Below are positions 38,684-47,978 of a stretch of 64,000 bases of DNA, piece by piece. The stretch lies in assembly GCA_015689745.1 (NCBI GenBank), contig WVSO01000007.1, forward strand, positions 31,062-95,061. The letters are read 5' to 3'. The stretch comes from Rhodobacterales bacterium HKCCSP123 (GTDB lineage Bacteria > Pseudomonadota > Alphaproteobacteria > Rhodobacterales > Rhodobacteraceae). Under the pieces are notes generated by a model. That model had not been told where the DNA came from. It saw nothing but the letters and a program-made list of their open reading frames with translations, and made no database searches. The position numbers were made by a program, and so were the translations under genes. Each line of letters begins with the position of its first letter. Within the stretch, counting starts at the first letter, position 1.

Positions 38684-39202
38684 GCGCCGAGGAGGCCGCG
38701 GCCCTGCGTCCGGAGCAGCAGCGCACCCGAGATAGGATGCCAGCCCGGGCGCAGGTCTGAGACCTGTCGCACCGCTCGAGCTTCCACCGGAAGACGCCGG
38801 CCCCGATCGGCCGAAAACCCCGGCCCCTTCGTGTCCGGAGGCACCCTGCACGCCCTCACCCGGCTCGGCCTGCGCCACATCCCGTTCGGCGCGGGGAACA
38901 TACAAGGGCTGATGCCTGCGGCGCAGTTCCTGAAGAGCACCGTACCGCGCTTTTGGCCGTCCGATGGCCTGTACCTGGGCGGTCGGGCGGCGGAACGCGG
39001 CATCGATGCGGTCATCGGTTCGGTTGACAGGATGCTCCTGGCAGGCGAACCCGGTGTCGGGGAACCCGCGATGCGGGCCCGGCTCGAAGCGGCATGGGGT
39101 GCACGAGTGGCCGACGCGTAGGGGATCGAGTTCCTTCCTTTCGGGACGCTGCCGCGCTCGGACCACAAATCAAAGCCGATCGACTGGCCCGGGGCCAGTT
39201 GA
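38680..39202 (+). pseudogene. Broken phenylacetate-CoA-ligase-like (PaaK/AMP-ligase) gene
   Basis: Three remnants in succession. An N-terminal piece (from GTG at 38680, LRPEQQRTRDRMPARAQV, then an in-frame TGA at 38758-38760 and DLSHRSSFHRK) resembles the PaaK N terminus. A middle piece (38831-39121) reads RLGLRHIPFGAGN, RMLLAGEPGVGEPAMRARLE and AAWGARVADA, then TAG. Beyond it FLPFGTLPRSDHKSKPIDW is like the PaaK C terminus. Intact ligases have over 400 residues, so most of the gene is lost by deletion and stops. The GTGA overlap with the lyase gene remains. Confidence 0.7.
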
Positions 39203-39225
39203 GGCGGAAACAAGGGAACAGGGCC

Positions 39226-39825
39226 ATGCCGCAATCCAACGAGATCCGAAAAATCCAGACCCAGGGCGTTCACCACATCACCCTCAACGGGGCGGACCGT
39301 CAGACCTCGATCGATTTCTGGGAGGGCGTTTTGGGGATGCCGTTCATCTTCGACCAGCCGAACCTCGACAACCCGAACGAGGGCCACCTTTATTTCGATC
39401 CGGGCGACGGTCGCCTCATCACGATCTTCACGAACGAAGAGCGCAAGCCCGATGCCAAGCCCGTGCCCGAGGCGATCGGATCCCTTCACCACCTGGCGCT
39501 CAACGTCAGCCAAGCGACGTTCTGGCAGGTGGCCACCCGTCTCGACGCGCGCGGGGTCAAGCATTCGGGCCCGGTGGATCGCGGCTTCATGGACTCCATC
39601 TATTTCCGCGACCCGCTCGGTCTTCGGCTCGAGCTTGCAAGCTACCGGTTCGAGCCGCCGGAAGGCTGCCGGCACGCGGACGTGATGATCGAAGCCCACA
39701 AGATCCGGGTGGCGCGCGGCGACCACCACATCGACCGTGAGCATCTGGCCGACGCGATCGAGCTTCTGGTCGCGCGCAGGCAGGCGTCGCTCTCGGACGA
39801 CCGGTCGCCGCGAAAATCCTACTGA
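39226..39825 (+). CDS. VOC-fold (glyoxalase/extradiol dioxygenase superfamily) protein
   Basis: 199 residues with two beta-alpha-beta-beta-beta modules. Probable metal ligands are the His in GVHHITLNGA, the His in GSLHHLALNVSQ and the Glu in GLRLELASYRF. This is the arrangement of type I extradiol dioxygenases and glyoxalase-like proteins. Substrate unknown. A short GGGAACAGGG region precedes the ATG. It follows the broken ligase by 23 bases, so it may belong to the same aromatic or acyl-CoA catabolic unit. Confidence 0.8.
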   Translation: MPQSNEIRKIQTQGVHHITLNGADRQTSIDFWEGVLGMPFIFDQPNLDNPNEGHLYFDPGDGRLITIFTNEERKPDAKPVPEAIGSLHHLALNVSQATFWQVATRLDARGVKHSGPVDRGFMDSIYFRDPLGLRLELASYRFEPPEGCRHADVMIEAHKIRVARGDHHIDREHLADAIELLVARRQASLSDDRSPRKSY

Positions 39826-39853
39826 GGATCAGGCCGCGCGGGACCGGGGCGGA

Positions 39854-40603
39854 TCAGAGCTCGGTCGCGAAGGACCGGCTCGGGCGCCCCTCGGCCTTGC
39901 GCCGCGCATCGGCCGCGGCGATGGCCGCGTCTATGCCGGTCCGGTCGGTGGTGCCCGAGAAATTGGCGCGTGTCGGCATGGCTTCGGCGACATGGATGAA
40001 GCGCTCATGCGCGACATCGTGGAGGCGGCGCAATTCGGCGAGCGGATCGGGGTGGTCGTCGGCCCGGAGCGACAGCCACGGGTAATCCTCGCTGCGGTGG
40101 ATGACGAGGGCGGCGGATTGCGTGCCGCGCTTGTCCCCTCCTGCCGCCTGCCCGGCTTCCATCGCGGTCATCAGCCGTTCCGCCAGGGGAAGGGCCATGT
40201 GCGCCTCGTAGGCCGCGAGGGTCCGGGCGATGACCTCGGGGCCGGCCAGCATGTTGCCCGCGACCGACACGCCGTCGCCCGCGACATGGCCGCACCAGTC
40301 GACGCAGTTCTCCCCGGTGTGAGCGGCGATGCGGCCCTCGGCGTCGATCATGTGGATCTGGCGGATCGCCTGACCGCCGTCGCGCGCGACGAGGTCGGCG
40401 AGCACCTCGGCGGCGCCCTCGCCAGCCGCCATGCGGTCGGCGGCCTCGATCCCCCAGATCGGGCTGACGAAGGCCTGCGTGGCAACGGCGCATCTGCCGC
40501 CGCGCAGGTGTGGGACGAGCGCACCCACGGCGAAGAAGCGGCTGGCGACGGCGACGCCGTAGTGACCGGTCCCGGGGTCTCGGGCGATGATGGAATAGGT
40601 CAT
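39854..40603 (-). CDS. DUF1028 family protein (predicted Ntn-hydrolase)
   Basis: 249 residues, full-length DUF1028 (PF06267): MTYSIIARDPGTGHYGVAVA, RGGRCAVATQAFVSPIWG and TGENCVDWCGHVAGDGVSVA. Homologues are predicted Ntn hydrolases of unknown substrate. It is the last gene of the leftward operon, 17 bases after ggt, and both have glutamyl- or peptide-cleaving folds, so a shared substrate is likely. No signal peptide. Function is inferred only. Confidence 0.85.
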   Translation of the reverse strand: MTYSIIARDPGTGHYGVAVASRFFAVGALVPHLRGGRCAVATQAFVSPIWGIEAADRMAAGEGAAEVLADLVARDGGQAIRQIHMIDAEGRIAAHTGENCVDWCGHVAGDGVSVAGNMLAGPEVIARTLAAYEAHMALPLAERLMTAMEAGQAAGGDKRGTQSAALVIHRSEDYPWLSLRADDHPDPLAELRRLHDVAHERFIHVAEAMPTRANFSGTTDRTGIDAAIAAADARRKAEGRPSRSFATEL

Positions 40604-40620
40604 GGATTTTTCCCCCTGTC

Positions 40621-42411
40621 TCAGCGCCCGGCCGCGTAGGCCTGCATCAGGCGCGGTGTCGCGGCGGCCCGCAGGAGGCCCCCGGTATCGCGCGACGCCG
40701 CGGTCAGGCGGCCTACCGTCCAGGGCTCGGCCACCTCGACCTCGTGCCCCTTGTCGCGCAGCGCCTGCAGCACGCTCTCGCCGAAGGCGGGCTCGGCCAT
40801 CAGGTGACCGGGCCGCGTGCCGCGCGGGTAGAAGGACGACTGGAAATGCCCGGTGTGAAAGAGCGGCGCGTCGATGCCTTCCTGCAGGTTCATTCCGCCA
40901 TGGACGAGGCGCAGGAAATAGATCAGCTGCCACTGGTCCTGCTGGTCGCCGCCGGGCGTGCCGAAGGCGAGGTGGCGGCCATCGGGCCCCTGCGCCATCG
41001 AGGGCGACAGCGTCGTGCGCGGGCGGCGGCCCGGCGCGAGCGACGTCGGCAGGCCCTCGTCGAGCCAGAACATCTGAGCGCGGGAGTTGAGCGGCATGCC
41101 CAGCCCCGGAACGACCGGCGAGGATTGCAGCCACCCGCCCGAGGGCGTGGCCGAGACGCTGTTGCCCCAGCGGTCGATCACGTCGATATGCACGGTGTCG
41201 CCGCGGCGTTCCGTCAGATGCGCCATGGTGGGCTCGCCCGCGCCCACCCCCGGGCCGGTGGCGAAGTCGCGCCCGGCCCGCGCCACGGCGGCGCTGGCCC
41301 AATCCTCGAAACCGGGGATGACGCCCGGGCGCTGCTCCCGCGAGGCCTGGCTGCCGATCAGCGCGCGTCGCGTCGCGGCATAGGCCTCGGACAGAAGCGT
41401 TTCGGTGGGCAGGTCCGTGTGCGCCGGATCGCCGTAATAGGCCTCGCGGTCGGCGAAGCTGAGCTTCATCGCCTCGGTGACGGTGTGGACGAACTCGGCC
41501 CCGACGAGGTCCATCCGTCCGAGGTCGATCCCGGACAGCGTCATCAGCGATTGCAGAAGCGTCGGGCCCTGGGACCACATGCCGACCTTCCACACGGTCC
41601 ATCCGTGGTAGTCGACCGACAGCGGGTCTTCGTAGGTGGCGCTCCAGTCGGCCATGTCCTGCCCGTTCAGCACGCCCTTGCGGCGCCCACCGGCGGCGTC
41701 CATCACCTCGGCGTCGCGCAGGTAGGTGTCGATCGCCTCGGCGACGAAACCCTCGTAGAAGGCGGTGCGCGCGGCCTCGATCTGCTCGGCGCGGTCGGGG
41801 ACACGCTCGGCCTCGGCCAGGAGGCGCTCCCAGGTGTCGGCGAGGTCGGGGTTGGCGAAGAGCGCGCCGGGCTCGGGCGCCGTGCCGCCGGGCAGCCATG
41901 TCGCGTAGGAGGTCGGCCATTCCTCGCGGAAGAACCCGGCCAGCCCGGCGATGGTGTTGGCCACGCGCGGCAGCACGGGATGCCCGTGGCGGGCGTAGTG
42001 GATCGCGGGCTCGAGGATGGCGCGCAACGGCAGTTGCCCATGGTCGCGCAGCATCAGCATCCAGGCCCCGAAGGCGCCGGGCACCACGGTCGCCAGAAGG
42101 CCCGAGCCCGGCACCAGCGTCAGCCCCTCGGCCCGGTAATGCGCGATGGTGGCTGCCGCGGGCGCCGTTCCCTGGCCGCAGATCACGCGCGGCGCGGCAT
42201 CGCCCGCCCGCCGCATCAGAAGCGGCATGTCCCCCAGCGGGCCGTTCAGGTGCGGCTCTACCACCTGCAGGGTGAAGCCCATGGCGGCGGCCGCATCGAA
42301 GGCGTTGCCGCCCTGCTCGAGAATGCGCATCCCCACAGCCGATGCGATCCAGTGGGTCGAGGTGGCCACGCCGAAGGTGCCGGTGATCTCGGGGCGGGTT
42401 GTGAAGGTCAT
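40621..42411 (-). CDS. ggt: Gamma-glutamyltransferase family protein
   Basis: 596 residues, gamma-glutamyltranspeptidase fold. The self-cleavage site is GDTVHIDVIDRWGNSVS, the threonine two before the histidine being the expected nucleophile. Other family segments are QGGNAFDAAAAMGFTLQVVEP, AMKLSFADREAYYGDP and PGRRPRTTLSPSMA. No signal peptide is seen, so it is likely cytoplasmic and acts on imported gamma-glutamyl compounds. It follows the dipeptide permease by 19 bases and stands before the DUF1028 gene. Start ATG 42409-42411. Confidence 0.9.
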   Translation of the reverse strand: MTFTTRPEITGTFGVATSTHWIASAVGMRILEQGGNAFDAAAAMGFTLQVVEPHLNGPLGDMPLLMRRAGDAAPRVICGQGTAPAAATIAHYRAEGLTLVPGSGLLATVVPGAFGAWMLMLRDHGQLPLRAILEPAIHYARHGHPVLPRVANTIAGLAGFFREEWPTSYATWLPGGTAPEPGALFANPDLADTWERLLAEAERVPDRAEQIEAARTAFYEGFVAEAIDTYLRDAEVMDAAGGRRKGVLNGQDMADWSATYEDPLSVDYHGWTVWKVGMWSQGPTLLQSLMTLSGIDLGRMDLVGAEFVHTVTEAMKLSFADREAYYGDPAHTDLPTETLLSEAYAATRRALIGSQASREQRPGVIPGFEDWASAAVARAGRDFATGPGVGAGEPTMAHLTERRGDTVHIDVIDRWGNSVSATPSGGWLQSSPVVPGLGMPLNSRAQMFWLDEGLPTSLAPGRRPRTTLSPSMAQGPDGRHLAFGTPGGDQQDQWQLIYFLRLVHGGMNLQEGIDAPLFHTGHFQSSFYPRGTRPGHLMAEPAFGESVLQALRDKGHEVEVAEPWTVGRLTAASRDTGGLLRAAATPRLMQAYAAGR

Positions 42412-42430
42412 GGCAGTCCCGTTCGTCAGG

Positions 42431-43315
42431 TCAGGTGTCGCGGGGGTCGAGCGCATCGCGCAGCCCGTCGCCCAGCAGGTTGAAGCCGAGCACCACGAGG
42501 AAGATCGCGGCGCCGGGGTAAAGCGCCATCCAGGGCGCCTGTTCGAGGAAGTTCTTGGCGATGTTCAGCATCGACCCCCAGGACGGCGCGGGCGCCTGTT
42601 GTCCGAGGCCGAGGAAGCTGAGCGAGGCCTCGGCGATGATCGCGGTGGCGATGGTCAGCGTCGCCTGCACCAGGATCGGCGGAAAGATGTTGGGCAGGAT
42701 GTAGCGGGTCACGAGCGCTCCGTGGCGCAGGCCCACCGCGCGGGCGCTCTCGACGTAATCCTCCGTCATCACGGTCATGGTCTGCGCACGGGCCAGCCGA
42801 ATGAAGATCGGCATCGCCGAGAGGCCGATTGCGATCATGGCGTTGGTCAGCGACGGGCCGAGGAAGGCGGCCAGCGCGATGGCGAGGATCAGGAAGGGCG
42901 CGGCCAGGAGCGCCTCGGTCACGCGGCTGATCGTGGCATCGGTCCAGCCGCCGAGGTAGCCCGCCATGACGCCGAGCGGCACGCCGAGGCAGACGGCGAT
43001 CACGACCGAGACGACGCCCGCCAGAAGCGAGGCCTGCGCCCCCCAGATCATGCGCGAGAGCACGTCGCGCCCGATCTCGTCGGTTCCGAAAAGGTACTTG
43101 TCCGATGGCGCCTGCCGCACCGCAAGCCAGTCGGTCGCGGTCGGATCGTTGATCGGCAGCAGGGGCGCAAGCAGCGCCACGAGCACGAAGAAGAGGACAA
43201 CCGCCCCACCCAGAAGCGCGGCGGGATTGCGGCGCAGCTTCTTCCAGACGCGGCTCTGACGCTTCGGCAGGTCGGGTGCGGGCGCGGCGGCGCGCGGGTC
43301 GACGACGCTGGTCAT
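42431..43315 (-). CDS. Oligo/dipeptide ABC transporter permease (DppC/OppC-like)
   Basis: 294 residues, six helices in the DppC pattern, with YLFGTDEIGRDVLSRMIWGAQ after the first helix and the EAA-type loop EDYVESARAVGLRHGALVTRYILPN. It pairs with the DppB-like protein, whose stop overlaps its start (ATGA). Part of an uptake operon that ends in ggt and DUF1028. Confidence 0.93.
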   Translation of the reverse strand: MTSVVDPRAAAPAPDLPKRQSRVWKKLRRNPAALLGGAVVLFFVLVALLAPLLPINDPTATDWLAVRQAPSDKYLFGTDEIGRDVLSRMIWGAQASLLAGVVSVVIAVCLGVPLGVMAGYLGGWTDATISRVTEALLAAPFLILAIALAAFLGPSLTNAMIAIGLSAMPIFIRLARAQTMTVMTEDYVESARAVGLRHGALVTRYILPNIFPPILVQATLTIATAIIAEASLSFLGLGQQAPAPSWGSMLNIAKNFLEQAPWMALYPGAAIFLVVLGFNLLGDGLRDALDPRDT

Positions 43316-44256
43316 TGGTCCCTCATGCGCGGGTTGAGGACGCGGTAGGCCACGTCGGCCAGGAGGTTCATGAAGATGAAGGCGACGCCGGTGCAGAGCA
43401 CGATTCCCTGCACCACCGCGTAGTCACGGTTGAAGACGGCATCGACCACGAGCTTGCCGAAGCCCGGAATGGTGAAGATCTGTTCGGTCAGCACGGCGCC
43501 GGCCAGAAGTTCGCCGAACAGCAGCGTGGTGACCGTCACGATGGGCACCAGCGCGTTGCGCAGCGCGTGCTTGACCAGGACGATCCGTTCGCTCAGGCCC
43601 TTGGCCCGCGCGGTGCGGATGTAGTCGGATTTCAGGACGCTCAGCATCGCCGAGCGCGTGTGGCGCATCAGCGTCGCCGCGATGGCCGTGCCCAGGACGA
43701 AGGCCGGCATCAGCATGGTCTTGATGGATTGTAGCGGGTCGTCGGAAAACGGCTGGTAGCCCGAGGCAGGAAGCCAGCCGAGCTGCACCGAGACGAGCAG
43801 GATCATCATGATCCCTAGCCAGAAATTCGGGACCGACAGGCCCGACAGGGCCACGACATTGGCGACCCAGTCGATCCAGGTGCCCTTCTTGTAGGCCGAC
43901 AGCACACCGGCGGGGATGCCGATCACCATCGCGATCACGAGGGCCATCGTCGCAAGCTGGATCGTCACGGGCAGCTTCTCGGCGATCAGCTCGAGGACCG
44001 GCTGGTTGGTGCGCAGCGAGATGCCGAGATCGCCCTGCAGCGCCGCGCCGATCCAGGCGAAATATTGCACGATGACGGGGTCGTTCAGGCGGTACTTCTC
44101 GCGCAGGAAGGCGATCACCTCGGGGTCGCGCTCTTCGCCCGCCATGACAAGGATGGGGTCGCCCGGCAGCAGCTTCTGCAGCGTGAAGACGAAGATCGAG
44201 ATCAGGATGATCGTCGGGATCGCGATCAGCAGTCGGCGTCCGATGAAGGCGAGCAT
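43312..44256 (-). CDS. Oligo/dipeptide ABC transporter permease (DppB/OppB-like)
   Basis: 314 residues. RRLLIAIPTIILISIFVFTL starts the N-terminal membrane helix, and RTARAKGLSERIVLVKHALRN is the loop that contacts the ATPases. Topology is that of DppB/OppB with six membrane helices. It begins 65 bases after the binding-protein gene and overlaps the next permease. Confidence 0.93.
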   Translation of the reverse strand: MLAFIGRRLLIAIPTIILISIFVFTLQKLLPGDPILVMAGEERDPEVIAFLREKYRLNDPVIVQYFAWIGAALQGDLGISLRTNQPVLELIAEKLPVTIQLATMALVIAMVIGIPAGVLSAYKKGTWIDWVANVVALSGLSVPNFWLGIMMILLVSVQLGWLPASGYQPFSDDPLQSIKTMLMPAFVLGTAIAATLMRHTRSAMLSVLKSDYIRTARAKGLSERIVLVKHALRNALVPIVTVTTLLFGELLAGAVLTEQIFTIPGFGKLVVDAVFNRDYAVVQGIVLCTGVAFIFMNLLADVAYRVLNPRMRDQ

Positions 44257-44321
44257 GGCCGCAGGCTCCGGCAGGGGTGGAGGGACGCGCGGGGGTGTTT
44301 CCGCGCGCGCCCCGGTTGCAG

Positions 44322-45845
44322 TTATTCCGCGATGGACACGCCTTCGAGGCGGATCATCCCGTCGGGATAGGGCACGAAGCCCTGCACGCTGTCATCGAGC
44401 GCCCAGATCCACGTGACGTGGTAGAGGTAGATGATCGGCAGATCCTCGATCAGGATATCGCGGGCCGCGTTGTAGGACGCGCGGCGCACCTCGAGGTCGG
44501 TCGAGGTCCGGGCCTCGTTCAGAAGGCGGTCGACCTCCTCGTTGGAGTAGCCCGAGTCGTTGATGCCGCCACCGGTGGTCATGAACTGGTGGATGTTGCC
44601 ATCGGGATCGACGCGGCCGGACCACCCGACCTGGCTGGCCTGGTAGTCACCGGCGGACTGGTCGGCGAGCAGCGTGGCGAATTCCTTGGCCTCGAGCTCG
44701 ATGGTGATACCGGCCTCGGAGGCCATCGCCTGCACGACCTGCATCAGCTGGGTCTGCACGGGGTTGTTGGCGACCTGCACGGTGATCGTGATGCCGTCGG
44801 CAAAGCCCGCCTCGGCCAGCAGCGCGCGGGCCGCCTCCACGTCGCGCTCAGGCACGGGGTAGGCGTCGTTGTACCAGGGCGAGGTCGGCGGGAACGGCTG
44901 GTTGCCGGGGGCGAAGGCGCCCTCGAAGACGACCTGGTTGATCACGTTGCGGTCGATCGACAGCGACAGGGCCTGCCGGATACGCGCGTCCTGGCCGAGC
45001 GGATTGTCGGCGCCCGCGCCGTTTGCGACGTTGATCGTGATGCCCTGGTAGCCCAGCGACACCGCCTGTTCAATCGTCAGGTCTTCATCCGCCATGACCG
45101 AGGCCACGTCGGTTGCCGCCAGCCGCTCGAGCATGTCGAGATCGCCCGCCCGCAGGTTGGCAAGACGCACGGTCGTGTCGGGAATGGGCAGGAAGGTCAC
45201 GCTGTCGATATTGATCGCATCGGCGTTCCAGTAGTCGGGGAAGGCCTGAAGCACGATGCGGTCCTGCTGGATGCGCTCGACGAAGCTGAAGGGGCCCGAA
45301 CAGACCGGGTTGAGACCGAAATCGGTGCCGGCCGCTTCGGCAGCGGTCGGAGAGATCATCATGCCCGCGCGGTCCGCGAGTTGCGCGAGCAGCGTCGCGT
45401 CGGGCGCGTCGAGGCTGAAGCGAATGGTGTACTCGTCCACGACCTCGACACCGGTGATCGAGCTCAGCTCGGATTTCCGGCGGCTCTCGGGAAGGTTCTG
45501 GCTGCGGTCGATGTTCGCGGCCACGGCCTCGGCGTTGAAGGGCGTTCCATCGTGGAAGACCACACCCTCGCGCAGGGTCATCGTCAGCGACAGGCCGTCG
45601 TCGGACCACTCCCAGCCGGTCGCCAACTGCGGGACGATCTCGAGGTCGGGCGTGATGTCGACCAGCTTGTCGCAGAGCGAGGCGTAGACGATCCGCCCCA
45701 CGAAGGTCCGCGACTGGTCAGGATCGAGGACGTCCGGGTCCTCCTGCAGGCCGATGCGCATGTCCTGCGCAAGGGCGGCCCCCGTCACTCCGGCGGCGGC
45801 GAGCCCGAAGGCAAGCGCCAGTGCGACTTTCTTTGTATGTGCCAT
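44322..45845 (-). CDS. Oligo/dipeptide ABC transporter substrate-binding protein (family 5)
   Basis: 507 residues with a Sec signal peptide, cleavage expected after ALA (residue 26, before QDMRIG). The body is the family 5 (DppA/OppA) fold: IVYASLCDKLVDITPDLEIV, TLREGVVFHDGTPFNAEAVA, DYWNADAIN. The operon context with ggt suggests glutathione- or gamma-glutamyl-peptide-type cargo, which is inference. It sits between the ATPase and permease genes. Confidence 0.93.
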   Translation of the reverse strand: MAHTKKVALALAFGLAAAGVTGAALAQDMRIGLQEDPDVLDPDQSRTFVGRIVYASLCDKLVDITPDLEIVPQLATGWEWSDDGLSLTMTLREGVVFHDGTPFNAEAVAANIDRSQNLPESRRKSELSSITGVEVVDEYTIRFSLDAPDATLLAQLADRAGMMISPTAAEAAGTDFGLNPVCSGPFSFVERIQQDRIVLQAFPDYWNADAINIDSVTFLPIPDTTVRLANLRAGDLDMLERLAATDVASVMADEDLTIEQAVSLGYQGITINVANGAGADNPLGQDARIRQALSLSIDRNVINQVVFEGAFAPGNQPFPPTSPWYNDAYPVPERDVEAARALLAEAGFADGITITVQVANNPVQTQLMQVVQAMASEAGITIELEAKEFATLLADQSAGDYQASQVGWSGRVDPDGNIHQFMTTGGGINDSGYSNEEVDRLLNEARTSTDLEVRRASYNAARDILIEDLPIIYLYHVTWIWALDDSVQGFVPYPDGMIRLEGVSIAE

Positions 45846-45891
45846 CTTTCGTAGTCCTCCGATTGTCGGCTTGGATTTTGAAGGCGCTCGT

Positions 45892-46971
45892 TTACGAGTC
45901 GTTATTGGTAGGGACGGCCCCGGCCAGGGCGCGGGCGTAGAGGTCGAACCGCCGCTCGGCGTCGGCGCTGCGTTTCGGGGTGGGGTCGCCGAGCCCGGTC
46001 AGGTCAAGCTCCGCCGCCCGGTGACAGGCGACCGCCCGCCCCTCGCCGGCAGGCGAGAGCGCCGGACGCTCGGCGCGGCAGCGGTCCTGCGCGTAGGGGC
46101 AGCGGGGATGGAACCGGCAGCCCGGGGGCGGGTCGATCGGGTTGGGCGGATCGCCCTCGACCAGCGGGCGCGCGCGCCGGGCGCCGAAATCGGCGACGGG
46201 GATCGCGGCCAGCAGGGTCTCGGAATAGGGATGCTTCGGCGCCTCGAAAAGCGCGTCCGCGGGCGCCGTCTCGACGATCTCGCCGAGGTACATCACGGCG
46301 ACGCGGTCGGCCATGTGACGGATCACGGCGAGGTCATGGGCGATCACGATCAGCGTCAGGCCGAACTCGTCCTTCAGGTCCTCGAGCAGGTTCACCACCT
46401 GCGCCTGGATGGACACGTCGAGCGCGCTGACGGGCTCGTCCCCGATCAGGACGGTCGGCCCCGAGGCCAGCGCCCGCGCGATGCCGATGCGCTGGCGCTG
46501 ACCACCGGAGAACTCGTGCGGATAGCGGTCGGCATGGGCCGGTGTCAGGCCCACGCGCGTGAGCAGGTCGGCCACCCGTGCGCGCCGGTCACTTGCCGTG
46601 CCGATCCCGTGGGCGCGCATCGGTTCCTCGATCAGGGCGCCGACGGTCATCCGCGGATTGAGCGACGAAAACGGATCCTGGAAGATGAACTGAAGGTCGC
46701 GCCGCAGGGCGCGCATCCGCTCGGGCGGGAGATGAGCCAGGTCCTCGCCATGGTACCAGACCTCGCCCTCGGTCGGCTCGATCAGCCGCAGCAGCAAACG
46801 CGCCAGCGTGGATTTCCCGCAGCCGCTTTCGCCGACGATCGCGAAGGTTTCGCCTTGCGCCACCTCGAGAGACACACCATCGACCGCCCGCACGACCGTT
46901 GGGGTGCCGAAGAGCGGGCGGGCGGTCACGAATTCCTTGCGCAGGTCGCGGACCGACAGGATCGCGCTCAT
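45892..46971 (-). CDS. Oligo/dipeptide ABC transporter ATP-binding protein (OppF-like)
   Basis: 359 residues. Walker A is GESGCGKSTL, the signature FSGGQRQRIGIARAL and Walker B VLIGDEPVSALD. The C-terminal peptide-transporter extension has the cysteine motif GCRFHPRCPYAQDRC. It starts by overlapping the OppD stop (ATGA) and ends 46 bases before the binding-protein gene. Confidence 0.93.
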   Translation of the reverse strand: MSAILSVRDLRKEFVTARPLFGTPTVVRAVDGVSLEVAQGETFAIVGESGCGKSTLARLLLRLIEPTEGEVWYHGEDLAHLPPERMRALRRDLQFIFQDPFSSLNPRMTVGALIEEPMRAHGIGTASDRRARVADLLTRVGLTPAHADRYPHEFSGGQRQRIGIARALASGPTVLIGDEPVSALDVSIQAQVVNLLEDLKDEFGLTLIVIAHDLAVIRHMADRVAVMYLGEIVETAPADALFEAPKHPYSETLLAAIPVADFGARRARPLVEGDPPNPIDPPPGCRFHPRCPYAQDRCRAERPALSPAGEGRAVACHRAAELDLTGLGDPTPKRSADAERRFDLYARALAGAVPTNNDS

Positions 46972-47978
46972 GTTCCGGTCTCCTTCAACGGAGCCTCTCC
47001 GAGGCCCCCCAGCGGGGCGTGCACGCAGGCCACGGCATGATCCCCGTCGAGGATGCGCAGCGGCGGCACCTCATCGCAGGCCCCGGTGCGGAAGGGGCAG
47101 CGCGTCGAGAACCGGCATCCGGCGGGCATCGACCCGGGCTGGGGCACCGTGCCCGGAACCGTCACGAGCCGCCCGCGCCTGGCCCCGAGAGAGGGCATCG
47201 AGCTCATCAGGCCGATCGTGTAGGGGTGCTGCGGATCGGTGAAGATCCGCTCGGCCGAGCCGATCTCGACGATGCGCCCGCCGTACATGACCGCCACCTT
47301 GTCGGCCATTTCGGCCACCACGCCAAGGTCGTGGGTGATCAGGACGAGCGCCGCGCCCGTCTCGGATTGCAGGGCGCGAAGCAATTCGAGGATCTGGGCC
47401 TGGATCGTCACATCGAGCGCGGTCGTCGGCTCGTCAGCGATCAGAAGCTCGGGGTCGTTGGCCAGCGCCATTGCGATCATCGCGCGCTGCCTCATGCCGC
47501 CCGAAAGCTGGTGCGGAAATTCGTCGAGCCGCTTCTCGGGCGCCGGAATGCGCACGCGGCGCAGCATTTCCAGCGCACGCGCCCGGGCCTCGGCGGCCGA
47601 CACCGACTTGTGGCGTCGCACGGACTCGGCGATCTGCTCGCCGATCCGCAGGGCCGGGTTGAGCGAGGTCATCGGCTCCTGGAAGATCATCGCCATCCGC
47701 CCGCCCCGGATCTCGCGCAGCGCCGCGGCATCCATCGTCAGGAGATCATCACCGGAGAACAAGGCACGACCGCCCGCCACGCTCAGCGGCGGGCTCTGCA
47801 GAAATCCCATGAGCGCGAGCGAGGTCAGGCTTTTCCCGCAGCCGGATTCGCCCACGAGACACAGTGTCTCGCCCGCATTCAGGGAGAAGCTCACATCGTC
47901 CACGAGGTTGCCGTCCACGCCGCGCAGCGCGATGGACAGACCGTCGACGTCGAGAAGCGGACCGGTGCGACGTGTCAT
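46968..47978 (-). CDS. Oligo/dipeptide ABC transporter ATP-binding protein (OppD-like)
   Basis: 336 residues. Walker A is GESGCGKSLTS, the signature [15 protein letters not shown] and Walker B LLIADEPTTALDVTIQ, with a C-terminal GCRFSTRCPFRTGAC cysteine motif as in OppD/DppD. Its start overlaps the stop of the GntR gene by four bases, making the regulator the first gene of the transporter operon. Confidence 0.93.
   Translation of the reverse strand: MTRRTGPLLDVDGLSIALRGVDGNLVDDVSFSLNAGETLCLVGESGCGKSLTSLALMGFLQSPPLSVAGGRALFSGDDLLTMDAAALREIRGGRMAMIFQEPMTSLNPALRIGEQIAESVRRHKSVSAAEARARALEMLRRVRIPAPEKRLDEFPHQLSGGMRQRAMIAMALANDPELLIADEPTTALDVTIQAQILELLRALQSETGAALVLITHDLGVVAEMADKVAVMYGGRIVEIGSAERIFTDPQHPYTIGLMSSMPSLGARRGRLVTVPGTVPQPGSMPAGCRFSTRCPFRTGACDEVPPLRILDGDHAVACVHAPLGGLGEAPLKETGT

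Noticed and set aside
38197..38760. 187-residue plus frame overlapping the citryl-CoA-lyase gene
   Set aside because: Only its last 25 codons are kept, as the N-terminal fragment of the broken ligase; the rest is a shadow of the lyase gene.
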